Source of the DNA: Cohnella cholangitidis
GTDB lineage: Bacteria > Bacillota > Bacilli > Paenibacillales > Paenibacillaceae
Length of the DNA: 64,000 nucleotides
Direction: 5' to 3'
Assembly (NCBI RefSeq): GCF_014107495.1
Contig: NZ_CP041969.1
Location: 186,001-250,000, forward strand
The first letter of the stretch is position 1. Each line of letters starts with the position of its first letter. Below are positions 35,445 to 44,174 of this stretch, one piece after another. Made by a program: the position numbers and the translations under genes. Below the pieces are notes generated by a model. It saw only the letters and a list, made by a program, of their open reading frames with translations, was not told the origin of the DNA and did not search any database.

Positions 35445-36995
35445 CTATTTCAGTCCGTGCTGCGTATGCAAATGGTTCACCGTTTGATCGACGAGCAGCT
35501 CGTGCATCGCTGAGTTATACAGGAACGGCTCTTCCAAGCGGATGAAAATGCAATGCCGCTCCCTTCCGTCGGATTCTCCCGCGCTCTTCCACTCCCGCTC
35601 CAGCTGCTCGCAATAAGCGTCCGATGCCGGAAATTCAATTAAGAACAGGATGTTATCGCTTGCGATTGCCATCACTTCCGCCAGCGTCTTCGCGTCCGCG
35701 AAGCCGATATCGTCGGCAGCAGCGGGCGCTTTGAAGCTTAGTTCGTCATATAGCAAATCCGTGAACTTCCGTCTTTGCTTACCGTAGACGCGAAAGTTTT
35801 CTTCCCGCACGCCGACGAGCAAGTACGGCGTATCCGGCCAACGATCCTCGACATGCTGCCTCGCGTTGTCCGTCTTGCGTTCAAAATCTGCCAGCCACCG
35901 ATCGGCGACGCTCTCCAGCCCTAATAGCTGTCCGAACTCGACCAACCGTTGTTTCCAGGAGTAATCATGCCAATAATAGACCGACACGGGGGCGATTTTT
36001 CTTAGTTCATTCTGCAAGAACTCGGATATTGGACCCGTCAGGATATAGTCCGGTCGAGCGAGCTTAATTTCTTGCAAATAGTTGTCGATATTCGGAAAAT
36101 CGATATCCCAATCCCTCTTCAAAGAGACGCGCGGAGTCAGCCCGAGAACCGCCAAATCCCCCGTGAAAATCGGACATAAGCTAGCAATCGAGACATGTGC
36201 CCGCGAGGCGTATTCGGTTGGCGTAATTCCCATCTGTTTCTTGAACAGCCTGCTGAAATAATACTCGTCCGTATAGCCGACGGAGTGCGCGGCTTCCGTT
36301 ACGCTAACGTTAGGATCGGCAAGCAGCCGAAGCGAAGCGTTAAGCCTGGTCGTAATCAAAAATTTAAGCGGGCTTAATCCCGTATGCTTGCGAAACGTTC
36401 TATAAAACTGGCTAGAACCCGCCCCGGAGCTTCTTGCAAGCTCTTCCATATCCAATGCGGTATCGAAATTCTCGAGTATCCTCTGCCTCGCCTGCTCGAC
36501 GAACCCGGTTAACTCGTTGTTTTGCCGTCTAGGTTTTAGCGTCGGTTTCACGCAGGCAAACGCCAACGCATAAAGTCGGGATTGCTGCATAAAATAGTCC
36601 GGTTGCGGACTGCTCTCGTCATAGTTAACGAATTCGGATATCCAGTTCTTCATCTGCGGCATCCGAAAGCCCCGAAGTACGAACGGGTGGATTAATCCCG
36701 ACGATTGCCCGGATGAAACGGCGCGAAAACAAACGAGAACAAGCTTAATATCCGATGAAGACAACGGTTGGACGAAGAATGAATACCCAGCGGGGATATA
36801 AAAGAGCTCTCCGGAAGGTACAACGGCCGTTTGGCCGCCGGCTTCATGCATTCTTATCCGGACGTCCGATTGAAGGCATACTCCGAATCGGTCGCAGCGG
36901 CTTGCCGAAACGGCATATTTCGTTCCGCCGGAGATCGGCACTTCCCTAGATTCCGAATAATGAAGAGAAGCTATGCGGTTAACGGTCGATTTCAT
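35445..36995 (-). CDS. AraC-family regulator with siderophore-binding-protein-like domain (Btr-like)
   Basis: In the 516-residue protein an N-terminal cupin-like region is followed by a double AraC helix-turn-helix (about residues 170-270: LDMEELARSSGAGSSQFYRTFRKHTG, SVTEAAHSVGYTDEYYFSRLF). The C-terminal periplasmic-binding-protein fold (about 275-516: DYILTGPISEFLQNEL, LAEVMAIASDNILFLI) lacks a signal peptide. This is the architecture of Bacillus Btr, which binds a siderophore in the cytoplasm and activates its uptake operon. It has its own Fur box and sits directly before yclN. Confidence 0.92.
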   Translation of the reverse strand: MKSTVNRIASLHYSESREVPISGGTKYAVSASRCDRFGVCLQSDVRIRMHEAGGQTAVVPSGELFYIPAGYSFFVQPLSSSDIKLVLVCFRAVSSGQSSGLIHPFVLRGFRMPQMKNWISEFVNYDESSPQPDYFMQQSRLYALAFACVKPTLKPRRQNNELTGFVEQARQRILENFDTALDMEELARSSGAGSSQFYRTFRKHTGLSPLKFLITTRLNASLRLLADPNVSVTEAAHSVGYTDEYYFSRLFKKQMGITPTEYASRAHVSIASLCPIFTGDLAVLGLTPRVSLKRDWDIDFPNIDNYLQEIKLARPDYILTGPISEFLQNELRKIAPVSVYYWHDYSWKQRLVEFGQLLGLESVADRWLADFERKTDNARQHVEDRWPDTPYLLVGVREENFRVYGKQRRKFTDLLYDELSFKAPAAADDIGFADAKTLAEVMAIASDNILFLIEFPASDAYCEQLEREWKSAGESDGRERHCIFIRLEEPFLYNSAMHELLVDQTVNHLHTQHGLK

Positions 36996-37050
36996 GTCTG
37001 ATCTGCTCCTATTCCCTTACGGACTTATCCGTCACTAACATGAGTTTAAT

Positions 37051-37065
37051 TGATAATCATTATCA
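37051..37065. promoter_or_regulatory. Fur box of the Btr-like gene
   Basis: A perfect 7-1-7 inverted repeat TGATAAT-C-ATTATCA, 56 bases before the start. Confidence 0.9.
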
Positions 37066-37079
37066 AGGTCAATGAACGC

Positions 37080-37122
37080 AAAAAAAACACCCGGTCCAGG
37101 AACCCTGTTGGATCGGGCGTGC
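37080..37122 (-). terminator. Terminator after copZ
   Basis: On the minus strand a stem CACGCCCGATCC/GGACCGGGTG with one bulge is followed by eight T residues. Confidence 0.85.
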
Positions 37123-37135
37123 AATAAGCCGATTA

Positions 37136-37336
37136 TTATACGACGTCGTATCCTTGATCCTCGATCGCTTCCTTGATCGCCGCGAGCGAAGTTTTGGACT
37201 CATCGTAGTCAACCGTTACGGAACCTTTCGCCAGATCGACTTTGGCCGCCGCTCCGAGATTTTTCAGCGCGCCTTCCACGGAATTGACGCAGTGTCCGCA
37301 GGACATTCCTTGTACGTTAAGAGTGATATTGCTCAT
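37136..37336 (-). CDS. copZ: Copper chaperone CopZ
   Basis: The 66-residue heavy-metal-associated domain has the Cu(I) site MSCGHC (Cys13, Cys16). It normally carries copper to the CopA ATPase, but no copA is present beside it. It is co-transcribed with csoR (18-base gap). Confidence 0.95.
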   Translation of the reverse strand: MSNITLNVQGMSCGHCVNSVEGALKNLGAAAKVDLAKGSVTVDYDESKTSLAAIKEAIEDQGYDVV

Positions 37337-37354
37337 CTTAATCCCTCCATTATC

Positions 37355-37684
37355 TTATTTCATTAATTTATTAACCGTAATAAGCAACTCGTCGATGACT
37401 TCGTGATCGCCCGACTGGATCCGATCGATGACACAGCTCTTCATATGTCCTTCCAGCAATAGCTTGCCTACGCTGTTAAGAGCGGATTGAGCGGCGGCGA
37501 TCTGATTCAAGATGTCATCGCAATACGTATCTTTGTCGATGAGCCCTTTGATTCCGCGGATTTGTCCTTCGATTCGGTTTAACCGGGAGATCAGGTTCGA
37601 TTTCATTTTATCCGAATGGTGGCTTTTTCTCTCATTGTCGGCGGAACAGCAATGCTCCTCTTGCGCTTCCGTTTGATTATCCAC
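37355..37684 (-). CDS. csoR: Copper-sensing repressor CsoR
   Basis: The 109-residue all-helical repressor has the Cys-His-Cys copper site (Cys55, His80, Cys84: TYCDDIL and GHMKSC). The N-terminal 26 residues add a further metal-like cluster (EEHCCSADNERKSHHSDK), longer than in Bacillus CsoR. Copper binding releases DNA. A GC-rich palindrome upstream is its probable operator. Confidence 0.94.
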   Translation of the reverse strand: MDNQTEAQEEHCCSADNERKSHHSDKMKSNLISRLNRIEGQIRGIKGLIDKDTYCDDILNQIAAAQSALNSVGKLLLEGHMKSCVIDRIQSGDHEVIDELLITVNKLMK

Positions 37685-37735
37685 TTCTATGTCACCTCGT
37701 TCCTGCTCTTATTTTATTTCAACTTTTTATCCTTT

Positions 37736-37752
37736 ATACCCCTAGTGGGTAT
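37736..37752. promoter_or_regulatory. CsoR-type operator
   Basis: The inverted repeat ATACCC-CTAGT-GGGTAT, with the C/G-rich arms typical of CsoR sites, lies 52 bases before csoR. A degenerate C-rich copy (ATACCCCCC, 37767-37775) follows upstream. Confidence 0.75.
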
Positions 37753-37794
37753 CTCTTGATCTAAATATACCCCCCAGCAGTATGTTTGTCAACG

Positions 37795-38955
37795 TTATTT
37801 TTCTCTGAGCATTACGGGTATCATAATGGCAAGAGAGACAAGGACGAGCGCCGTAGGAATGTAGAAGATGTTCGGCGTTATCCCTTCGATTAAGACCGGA
37901 AGCATGAACCCGACCAAAGATGCCGTCTGCGTTATGAATACGTATAAGCTTGCCCCGAATCCCGCACGATGAAGAAACATTCTCTGCACGTACCCCATGG
38001 CAACCCCAAGCAAAACGGAAACGAAAAAAGAGTAAACCGGTTGAACGATAAAAAAGACGGGCAAATAATCGACCGAAGTATAAGTAAGATAGGTAACCAG
38101 AGCGCAGACGCTGCTAATTACGATTATTCGTTTGCTTCCGTATTTAGCGGCCCAATATCCCGCTAAGGTCATGAATAACAGTTCGAATACCGCTTGCGCG
38201 CTCCAAATATACGACGCTAGCCTAGGATCTCCGAACCTCTCGTTCACGACTAGCGGCAAATACAAGCCTCTGATCGCGTCCGCGCACGACAGCAATAATA
38301 ACGCGAACAGCATAACGAGAGAGAACGGTTCTCCCCCTTTGGCCGATCGGCTGCCCGGTTCGGCAAGCACCTCGCGGTAAAAGAATAATAAGACCAGCAG
38401 TGCTGCGTATCCGAGTAAATTACCCCATAATACCCCTTCGAACGAAGCGACCAAATAGATATTCGCTCCGAGCAGCAGCCCGGTGAAGAACCCGACGCTG
38501 AACGTCGCGCGAAGCCATAATTGGGACATCTCCACGATATTCGGAGCCATGCGGGTGAAGTGGTTACGTGCCATAGCGAACATTTGCCCCATGATCATCC
38601 CCGAAGGGGCCGTTGCCAATGCCATTCCGAGCAAAGCAAAAGCAAAGCCGTCCGCTTGCATGTAGAGCCCTATTCCTAGGGCGCAGAGGAAAGCGGCGAC
38701 CATCGGAATAGGTTTGCGTCTTTGCAGCTTGTCGCTCATGAAACCGACGCTCATCGTAAACGTCATGTTCAAAAGCAAAGAAGCCGCGAAGATAACGGCT
38801 ATCTCGTTTTTCGTGAGTCCGATGCCCTCCTGCATGTATATGGCGTTCATCGGAGCCAGTATGCCTACTCCTATTCCATATAGGAACATGGCCGCAATAA
38901 GCATCCATGCCCATCTTATACGCACAAAAACAATAAAATCCGTTCCAATCTTCAC
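37795..38955 (-). CDS. MFS transporter
   Basis: The 386-residue protein has twelve membrane segments and the MFS loop motif GFMSDKLQRRKPIP between segments 2 and 3. The general look (QPVYSFFVSVLLGVAMGYVQRMF in the second half) resembles SET-type sugar-efflux members, but the substrate cannot be fixed. The start is a GTG at 38955 with AAAGGGG eight bases upstream. Confidence 0.85.
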   Translation of the reverse strand: MKIGTDFIVFVRIRWAWMLIAAMFLYGIGVGILAPMNAIYMQEGIGLTKNEIAVIFAASLLLNMTFTMSVGFMSDKLQRRKPIPMVAAFLCALGIGLYMQADGFAFALLGMALATAPSGMIMGQMFAMARNHFTRMAPNIVEMSQLWLRATFSVGFFTGLLLGANIYLVASFEGVLWGNLLGYAALLVLLFFYREVLAEPGSRSAKGGEPFSLVMLFALLLLSCADAIRGLYLPLVVNERFGDPRLASYIWSAQAVFELLFMTLAGYWAAKYGSKRIIVISSVCALVTYLTYTSVDYLPVFFIVQPVYSFFVSVLLGVAMGYVQRMFLHRAGFGASLYVFITQTASLVGFMLPVLIEGITPNIFYIPTALVLVSLAIMIPVMLREK

Positions 38956-39035
38956 GCCATTGACCCCTTTGCAAGATTAGCTTTCTCTAACTTCATACAA
39001 TAACGCGGATTGCGGCTCTTGTTAACTTATTTCTT

Positions 39036-39082
39036 CGTAAAAAGAGGCAAGGGATTCCTTTATCGAAAGGTTATCCGTTGCC
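39036..39082 (-). terminator. Terminator after the DyP peroxidase gene
   Basis: A two-tier stem (GGCAA/TTGCC outer, CCTTT/AAAGG inner, 39046-39082) is followed by TCTTTTTAC on the minus strand. Confidence 0.75.
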
Positions 39083-39095
39083 TGCGCTATGGATA

Positions 39096-40327
39096 TTATT
39101 TTGAGAACAACCGGCTCCCCGGGAACGTCTCGTCCGATCGTAAAGGCGGAACGAGATAACACGATGCCGCTTCGACCGTAAGCATCGTTAAAGAGCGATT
39201 AGGCAATTGAGTGGAATCTCCCCCTAAATTCGTGCCTCCAAGCCAGCTGTCTTGGGTAAGTAGCTTGAACACCCGCTCCGGAGTATCTTGAAAACTGACG
39301 AAATTAAGACCGACTTCGAAATAAGGGGGTACCGGAATCTCATCGAAAAACTCGTAACCTTGCCTGTATATTCGCAAAGAGCTAGGATCGCTGATCGGGT
39401 TCAAGTGGTGGTTGGCGAGCTGGACGTGGCTTTGCCTTATGACGCTTGAATCCGATACGCTAGGCGGTTCGAAGAAGCTCTCTTGACCGGGATCGATAAT
39501 GCGTTTACCCGTAAACGGGCATCCGGGCTGTACGACGGGCTCTCCCGAAGCGTCTATGCCAACGAGCGGAAATCCGGACAGCTTCGCCGCCCGATCATCG
39601 TTTCCTGCTGACGACGGGATAGCTGTCTCCATGAGGCTAGATCCGTGCGGATACGGATAAACGCCATGTAGGTGCCGCCTTCCGTCCAACTATCGTCGTC
39701 ATACCCTGCCGGTTTGATCGCGATCGCGTCGATCCGCTCCTTGCTCTTCATATTCGAGATCCCGTCATGAAAATCGATCCAGCTTCTGCGGTCGTCCCGT
39801 TGAAATCCGCCGTAGCTTCTTCCGATCGCTAGTACGGATAAACCGTTCGTACGCTTCCCGTCCTCCAGATGTTTCCACGTCTCGACAACGGCGCGATGTA
39901 CCGCAAGAGGGGTATCCGCTATGAATTGAAAAGCAAAGGGCCGATCTGCCTCGTTACGAACGATATCCCGTCCGTAACTTAATCCGGCGCCTTGCAAGAT
40001 AGCTCCCCTGCCATCTATCGATGGCGAGGCAAATCGGCCGAAACGATCAAGAGCGGATGGGATCTTCTCGCCGATTCCCAATAGATCGAATGCGCTCGGA
40101 CCGTACCCTATCATGACGGACAAGCTGCCGTTCGGAACTTCTTCCCCGGGCAAATCCGGAATCTTACCGAGCTTAAGCTGAAGATAGAGCTGCCATAATC
40201 GGCCGATCGCTTCGCCCACTTGCGCGATGCTTGCGGACTGATCCGCCGATAGAAATAACAATGTATAAAACTTACCGCTTCTCATACCCGGCGCGTAATG
40301 GATTCCTTCTTGCAATTGGGGTGCCAT
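39096..40327 (-). pseudogene. DyP-type heme peroxidase, frameshifted in the middle
   Basis: The N-terminal part (to near 39584) ends in an unrelated tail, while the C-terminal part reads on in the next frame from LSGFPLVGIDASGEPV to 39096. One extra base in CGGCGAAG joins them to about 410 residues, the family length. DyP features: a variant GxxDG motif reading DFHDGISN (catalytic Asp present), and SHVQLANHHLN holding the likely heme-axial His. DyP enzymes oxidise dyes and phenols with peroxide. The ATG at 40327 is preferred over the GTG at 40339, which sits directly on the GGGGAG. It follows the unknown 404-residue gene by 17 bases. Confidence 0.8.
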
Positions 40328-40344
40328 ACCCGTTCCCACTCCCC

Positions 40345-41559
40345 TTATTTCGGTTGGTTAGCTTCCTCGTATTTAGCGATCAGCTTGCGGAAGCTTTGGC
40401 AATCTTCCTGTTGTACGCATGATAAAGCTTCGTTATAGGACTTAATCCGTACATATTCCTTTTCCTCTACTGGGCTAGGCTCGCTTAATACGAGAAGAGG
40501 TCCGACTTCCAGATGCCGCAACAACTGATAACCACCGGTTACTTGTTCTTCCTTCGCACCGACGCTCAACACAATCTCGTCCAAATATGCGTCGTCCTCA
40601 TCCCCCGGACCGAACTCCAGCCGTTGATACATGCCTGGGCGGCCTCTGCTGAATCGGACCCAGCTATCGGGAAGAGGCAAGTTCCGATAAGAGAACAACG
40701 TTTGCGCGAATGAGCGCAAATATATGCCTAGAGGATTTTCGAATGCGACGGTTCTTCCTTCGAACGCGGCTTTATTTCCGCCGGCGACGACATTCGGATC
40801 GGCATGATGGCAAGCCAGATATTCGACTTTGAATGCCTGTAAAATCTCGCCAAGCGTTGCGGCGCGAATTCCATCCGTAACGGGTACCGCAAAAGGCTTC
40901 GCGCCGAACACGACGATATACAACAAGTCGTCTAAACCGTTGATCGTGTTCTTCATGAACAGAGCCTGTTCCGTATTCAATTTGCCGACAGGTTGCGCGG
41001 GAACTTTGATTTTGATTAGACCGGTATCGTTGCCATGCCCGGCCGTATAGGTCGAAAAGGCGATTTCCCGCTGTTTCACGCTCAACGCGAACGGATCTTT
41101 GATGCCATATAACATCTCCCAAGAGGGCTGGTATCCTATAATCTCTTGAGTCATTCGCCGCAATTGAAACGGGTCGTACATCGCAACGCATAACCAATAT
41201 TCCCGCAGCTCCGTAGTCACTTGTACTCGCTTAGGACGAAGGTTCCCGTTCGCATCCCGCCTGCGAATGATCGCATATTCGCAATACTCATGGTGCAGCC
41301 CTCGCCTGCCTTCGTCTCCCCAGTCGGCCAGAAGCCGCGTCCATTCGTCTCCGATACATCTCCTAGGCTGCAACGGGTCGCCGAACCATTTCATGGGCGC
41401 GCGAGCCGGCTGGGGAAACTTTGCCGAATCTAATTGTACAAACCGGCTATCCCCATAACTCTTGGTTAAACTATCGAACGTCCGCCTGATTATCTCGTTC
41501 CATTTATCCGTCACGAGCGCGTTCGTCTCGTCCGCCCTACCCGGCACGTCAAACTCCAT
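40345..41559 (-). CDS. Uncharacterised protein coupled to a DyP peroxidase
   Basis: The 404-residue soluble protein starts at the ATG at 41559, with GGGAGG ten bases upstream; the TTG at 41568 sits on the ribosome site. It has no signal peptide or membrane segment. Visible features are HHEYCEYAIIRRRDANGNLRPKR, EYWLCVAMYDP, and VEYLACHHADPNVVAGGNKAAFEG, with paired His and Cys residues that could bind metal. I do not recognise the family. Its tight linkage to the DyP peroxidase suggests joint action on an oxidised substrate, which is inference. Confidence 0.75.
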   Translation of the reverse strand: MEFDVPGRADETNALVTDKWNEIIRRTFDSLTKSYGDSRFVQLDSAKFPQPARAPMKWFGDPLQPRRCIGDEWTRLLADWGDEGRRGLHHEYCEYAIIRRRDANGNLRPKRVQVTTELREYWLCVAMYDPFQLRRMTQEIIGYQPSWEMLYGIKDPFALSVKQREIAFSTYTAGHGNDTGLIKIKVPAQPVGKLNTEQALFMKNTINGLDDLLYIVVFGAKPFAVPVTDGIRAATLGEILQAFKVEYLACHHADPNVVAGGNKAAFEGRTVAFENPLGIYLRSFAQTLFSYRNLPLPDSWVRFSRGRPGMYQRLEFGPGDEDDAYLDEIVLSVGAKEEQVTGGYQLLRHLEVGPLLVLSEPSPVEEKEYVRIKSYNEALSCVQQEDCQSFRKLIAKYEEANQPK

Positions 41560-41620
41560 CCCTCTCAATCCTCCCTACTGAAAACATATTCCGAATCTAT
41601 GAAAATAGGATAGAGAACAA

Positions 41621-41659
41621 CAAAAAAAAACACTTGAACGGGCGTACCCTGTCCAAGTG
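41621..41659 (-). terminator. Intrinsic terminator of the orphan kinase gene
   Basis: CACTTG...CAAGTG (41631-41659) followed by nine T residues on the minus strand. Confidence 0.85.
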
Positions 41660-41678
41660 CCGTAAGCAAGCCGTGCGC

Positions 41679-43961
41679 TCAAATGACCCGGTCCCGCGCG
41701 GGAAGACGAATCTCGACGCAGGTTCCTTTCCCTAATTTGCTGCTGAAGCTCATCGTCCCTTTATGATTGGCGATAATTCTATGGCTGACCATTAGGCCTA
41801 ATCCGTTGCCTGACGCTTTGCTCGTGAAAAAAGGTTCGCAAAGCTTAGGCAAATCCTCTTCCGATATTCCGTGGCCCTGATCCTTGACGCGAATGACAGC
41901 TGCCTGATCGGCCGAATCGAATTCCAACTCTACCGTAATCGTACCGCCGCCCTGTTCCATGGCTTCCAAACTATTCTTAATGATATTTATGAACACTTGC
42001 TTCAGTTGATTCGCATCGCATTCGACCGGCGGAATAGGTCCGGCGAAACGCGTCTCGAAGCTTGCGTTAATAAGGCTGGCCTGAGAATCCAGCAGGGAAA
42101 CCATATCTTGAAGCAAACTTCGGATATCGACGGGAACAAACTGCCCGATCTGGGGTTTAGCCAGAATCAGAAACTCGCTTACGATAAAATTAATCCGATC
42201 CAACTCGGATAGCATGACGTCCAGATAGGCATCGGACAAAGCTCCCTGTTGTTTATTGAGCTGCACGAACCCTCTTAACGTCGTAAGCGGATTCCGAATT
42301 TCATGCGCGACTCCGGCGGCAAGCTGTCCGATCACAGACAGCTTCTCGGATCGGCGGATGACCTCTTCCGTCTGTTTCCTTGCCGTAATGTTCCGCGAAA
42401 TCTCCGCGAACGCCATGATGCGGTCCTCTTCGTCCCGGATCGGCGATAGGGTTATGCTCACGTCTATCGTCCGGGAATCCTTCCTTAAGCGCATCGTTTC
42501 GTAATCGGCTACCGATTGACCGCGCTCGATACGCATCCGCAGCTCCTCGTACTCTTGCCGCAATCCCTCCGGGATATGTTTCAGCTTCCGGTTCAAAGAT
42601 TCTTCCCTGCTCCAGCCGTACATCGTTTCGAACGCATCGTTCACTTGAATGATCCGCCCCTGCAAGTTCGTAACGTGGATGGCGTCCGAAGTATGATTGA
42701 CGAACGATTCCAAATACTCCTTCGTGTTTCTCAATTCTTCCGCGGAGTCCCGCAATCGTCCCATCACCGAATGCAGATTGTCCGCCATGGCGTTGACGCG
42801 CGAAGAGAGCAATCCGAGCTCGTCTTGGCTGCGTATCGCGATTTTACTATCGAATTTCCCTTCCGCAATCTCGTTGACGTAATTCAGAATCTGGTGAAGA
42901 GGTCGGATCAGGAATCCGGAAATCAAATAACTGGCTATCCAAGAAGCGACGATCAAGCTGAACGAGATGACGGAATGGATAAACAGCTGCCGGTTCAACT
43001 CGTCCTTAATTGCTCCGTAATCGAAATTTACGCTAATGACGTAAGGGGTTTCCTTGCTCAGAGGGATGAAGCTCTTAATGACTTCCTTCCCGTTCTGAGT
43101 AAACGTAGTCGTCACGATTTGTCCCGACTGCGCTGCCAGGCGCACGTTCGCAACGTCGTTGTCTTTGTCCTGGAACGTATAGTCGCCGAACGGGACGTCT
43201 CGCACATCCAAATTATGAACGACTTTCCCTTTCTTTACCTTTACGATCTGAGGTTTGCCGAAAAATCGCGGATCGAAGCCGGTAATCCCGACAATATCGG
43301 GATTGTCTTCCAACAGGTGGTTGATCAACGACGTCGTGCCGATTTTGTTCTCATAGTCGAGGAACACCTGGGCGTTGATGTACGGATTAATGATGTAATC
43401 CGTTGTCCCATCGTAATAATATCCCCATTTGTTCACGCGCTCGGGGTCGGACGAAGCGTATTGGTAAGGTCCCGACCAATAATTCAGAAGCTTCTGCCCT
43501 TGCGGGATCGTCACCTTGCGGTCATCCAGCAGCTGGTTGAACGCCGTATACCAATAGTCCCAGCTTTTGGAGCCCATGTTGAGCTCGCTTGGTTCGGATG
43601 ACTTCAGGACGACGATATTGTCTTGCGTCCTCTTCCACAGCGAAATGTGATCTACCCCGAGCGACGTGCTTAACTTCGCTAGCTGCTCGTTCGTAACGTT
43701 GACTATGGACGGATCTAACTCGCTTTTGGCCGCGACGGCCGTCGCGCGAAGCTTCTCTCCGATCGTGTCTTCCATGAACTTCTTGGATTTCTCGGCCGCG
43801 TCGAGGCTTGTCCCGATCTGCTTGGCGATAGTAACCATCTCTTGCCTGACGTTATCTTCGAGCTCGTTCTTGGACGAATAGTAATAGATCGAAATGTTCA
43901 AAGTCAGGATCAACGTAACGAAGATGGAGATGAGAAGCGAGAGCTTAGCTTTAATGGACAC
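41679..43961 (-). CDS. Membrane sensor histidine kinase (Cache-HAMP-PAS-HisKA), sporulation-kinase-like
   Basis: The 760-residue protein has a first membrane segment (about residues 7-28), a large extracytoplasmic double-Cache-like domain, and a second segment (about 335-357). Then come HAMP, PAS (about 410-530: HVTNLQGRIIQVNDAFETMYGW), a HisKA box (GVAHEIRNPLTTLRGFVQL) and an ATPase domain (KNSLEAMEQGG, DQGHGISEEDL, GNGLGLMVSHRI). No response regulator is adjacent. Orphan kinases with this H-box in spore-formers commonly feed the Spo0F/Spo0A phosphorelay; that role is inferred. Confidence 0.9.
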   Translation of the reverse strand: MSIKAKLSLLISIFVTLILTLNISIYYYSSKNELEDNVRQEMVTIAKQIGTSLDAAEKSKKFMEDTIGEKLRATAVAAKSELDPSIVNVTNEQLAKLSTSLGVDHISLWKRTQDNIVVLKSSEPSELNMGSKSWDYWYTAFNQLLDDRKVTIPQGQKLLNYWSGPYQYASSDPERVNKWGYYYDGTTDYIINPYINAQVFLDYENKIGTTSLINHLLEDNPDIVGITGFDPRFFGKPQIVKVKKGKVVHNLDVRDVPFGDYTFQDKDNDVANVRLAAQSGQIVTTTFTQNGKEVIKSFIPLSKETPYVISVNFDYGAIKDELNRQLFIHSVISFSLIVASWIASYLISGFLIRPLHQILNYVNEIAEGKFDSKIAIRSQDELGLLSSRVNAMADNLHSVMGRLRDSAEELRNTKEYLESFVNHTSDAIHVTNLQGRIIQVNDAFETMYGWSREESLNRKLKHIPEGLRQEYEELRMRIERGQSVADYETMRLRKDSRTIDVSITLSPIRDEEDRIMAFAEISRNITARKQTEEVIRRSEKLSVIGQLAAGVAHEIRNPLTTLRGFVQLNKQQGALSDAYLDVMLSELDRINFIVSEFLILAKPQIGQFVPVDIRSLLQDMVSLLDSQASLINASFETRFAGPIPPVECDANQLKQVFINIIKNSLEAMEQGGGTITVELEFDSADQAAVIRVKDQGHGISEEDLPKLCEPFFTSKASGNGLGLMVSHRIIANHKGTMSFSSKLGKGTCVEIRLPARDRVI

Positions 43962-44048
43962 GACGACCTGCCTCCGGATCTTAGGTGATCCTTATGAATT
44001 AGACAGAGTTCGACAAAATCCTTTATTTTTCGTCAACCCTGAAGTCGG

Positions 44049-44066
44049 ATATGACAAATGTCATAT
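44049..44066. promoter_or_regulatory. DesR-type operator upstream of des
   Basis: A perfect palindrome ATATGAC-AAAT-GTCATAT, followed about ten bases later by a looser TGAC...ATGAC pair (44075-44087), lies upstream of a TACAAT -10-like box near 44111. The position fits the DesR activator site in front of des. Confidence 0.65.
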
Positions 44067-44174
44067 GAGGATGCTGACACTTATGACTAACGGCGATCGC
44101 GATCATTCCCTACAATAGGGTTACGGTTCAAATCCATCATGACGTGACTATGCAATCATCATAAGGAGGAAACT

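Noticed and set aside
38950..38970. A tiny Met-Ala-stop frame overlapping the MFS start, similar to gdhA
   Set aside because: The GTG at 38955 already has AAAGGGG at a normal distance, so the overlap is likely chance.
40345..43961. Long antisense frames (for example 42516-43601) across the orphan kinase gene
   Set aside because: The kinase on the minus strand has all expected domains. The antisense frame is a GC-skew shadow without motifs.
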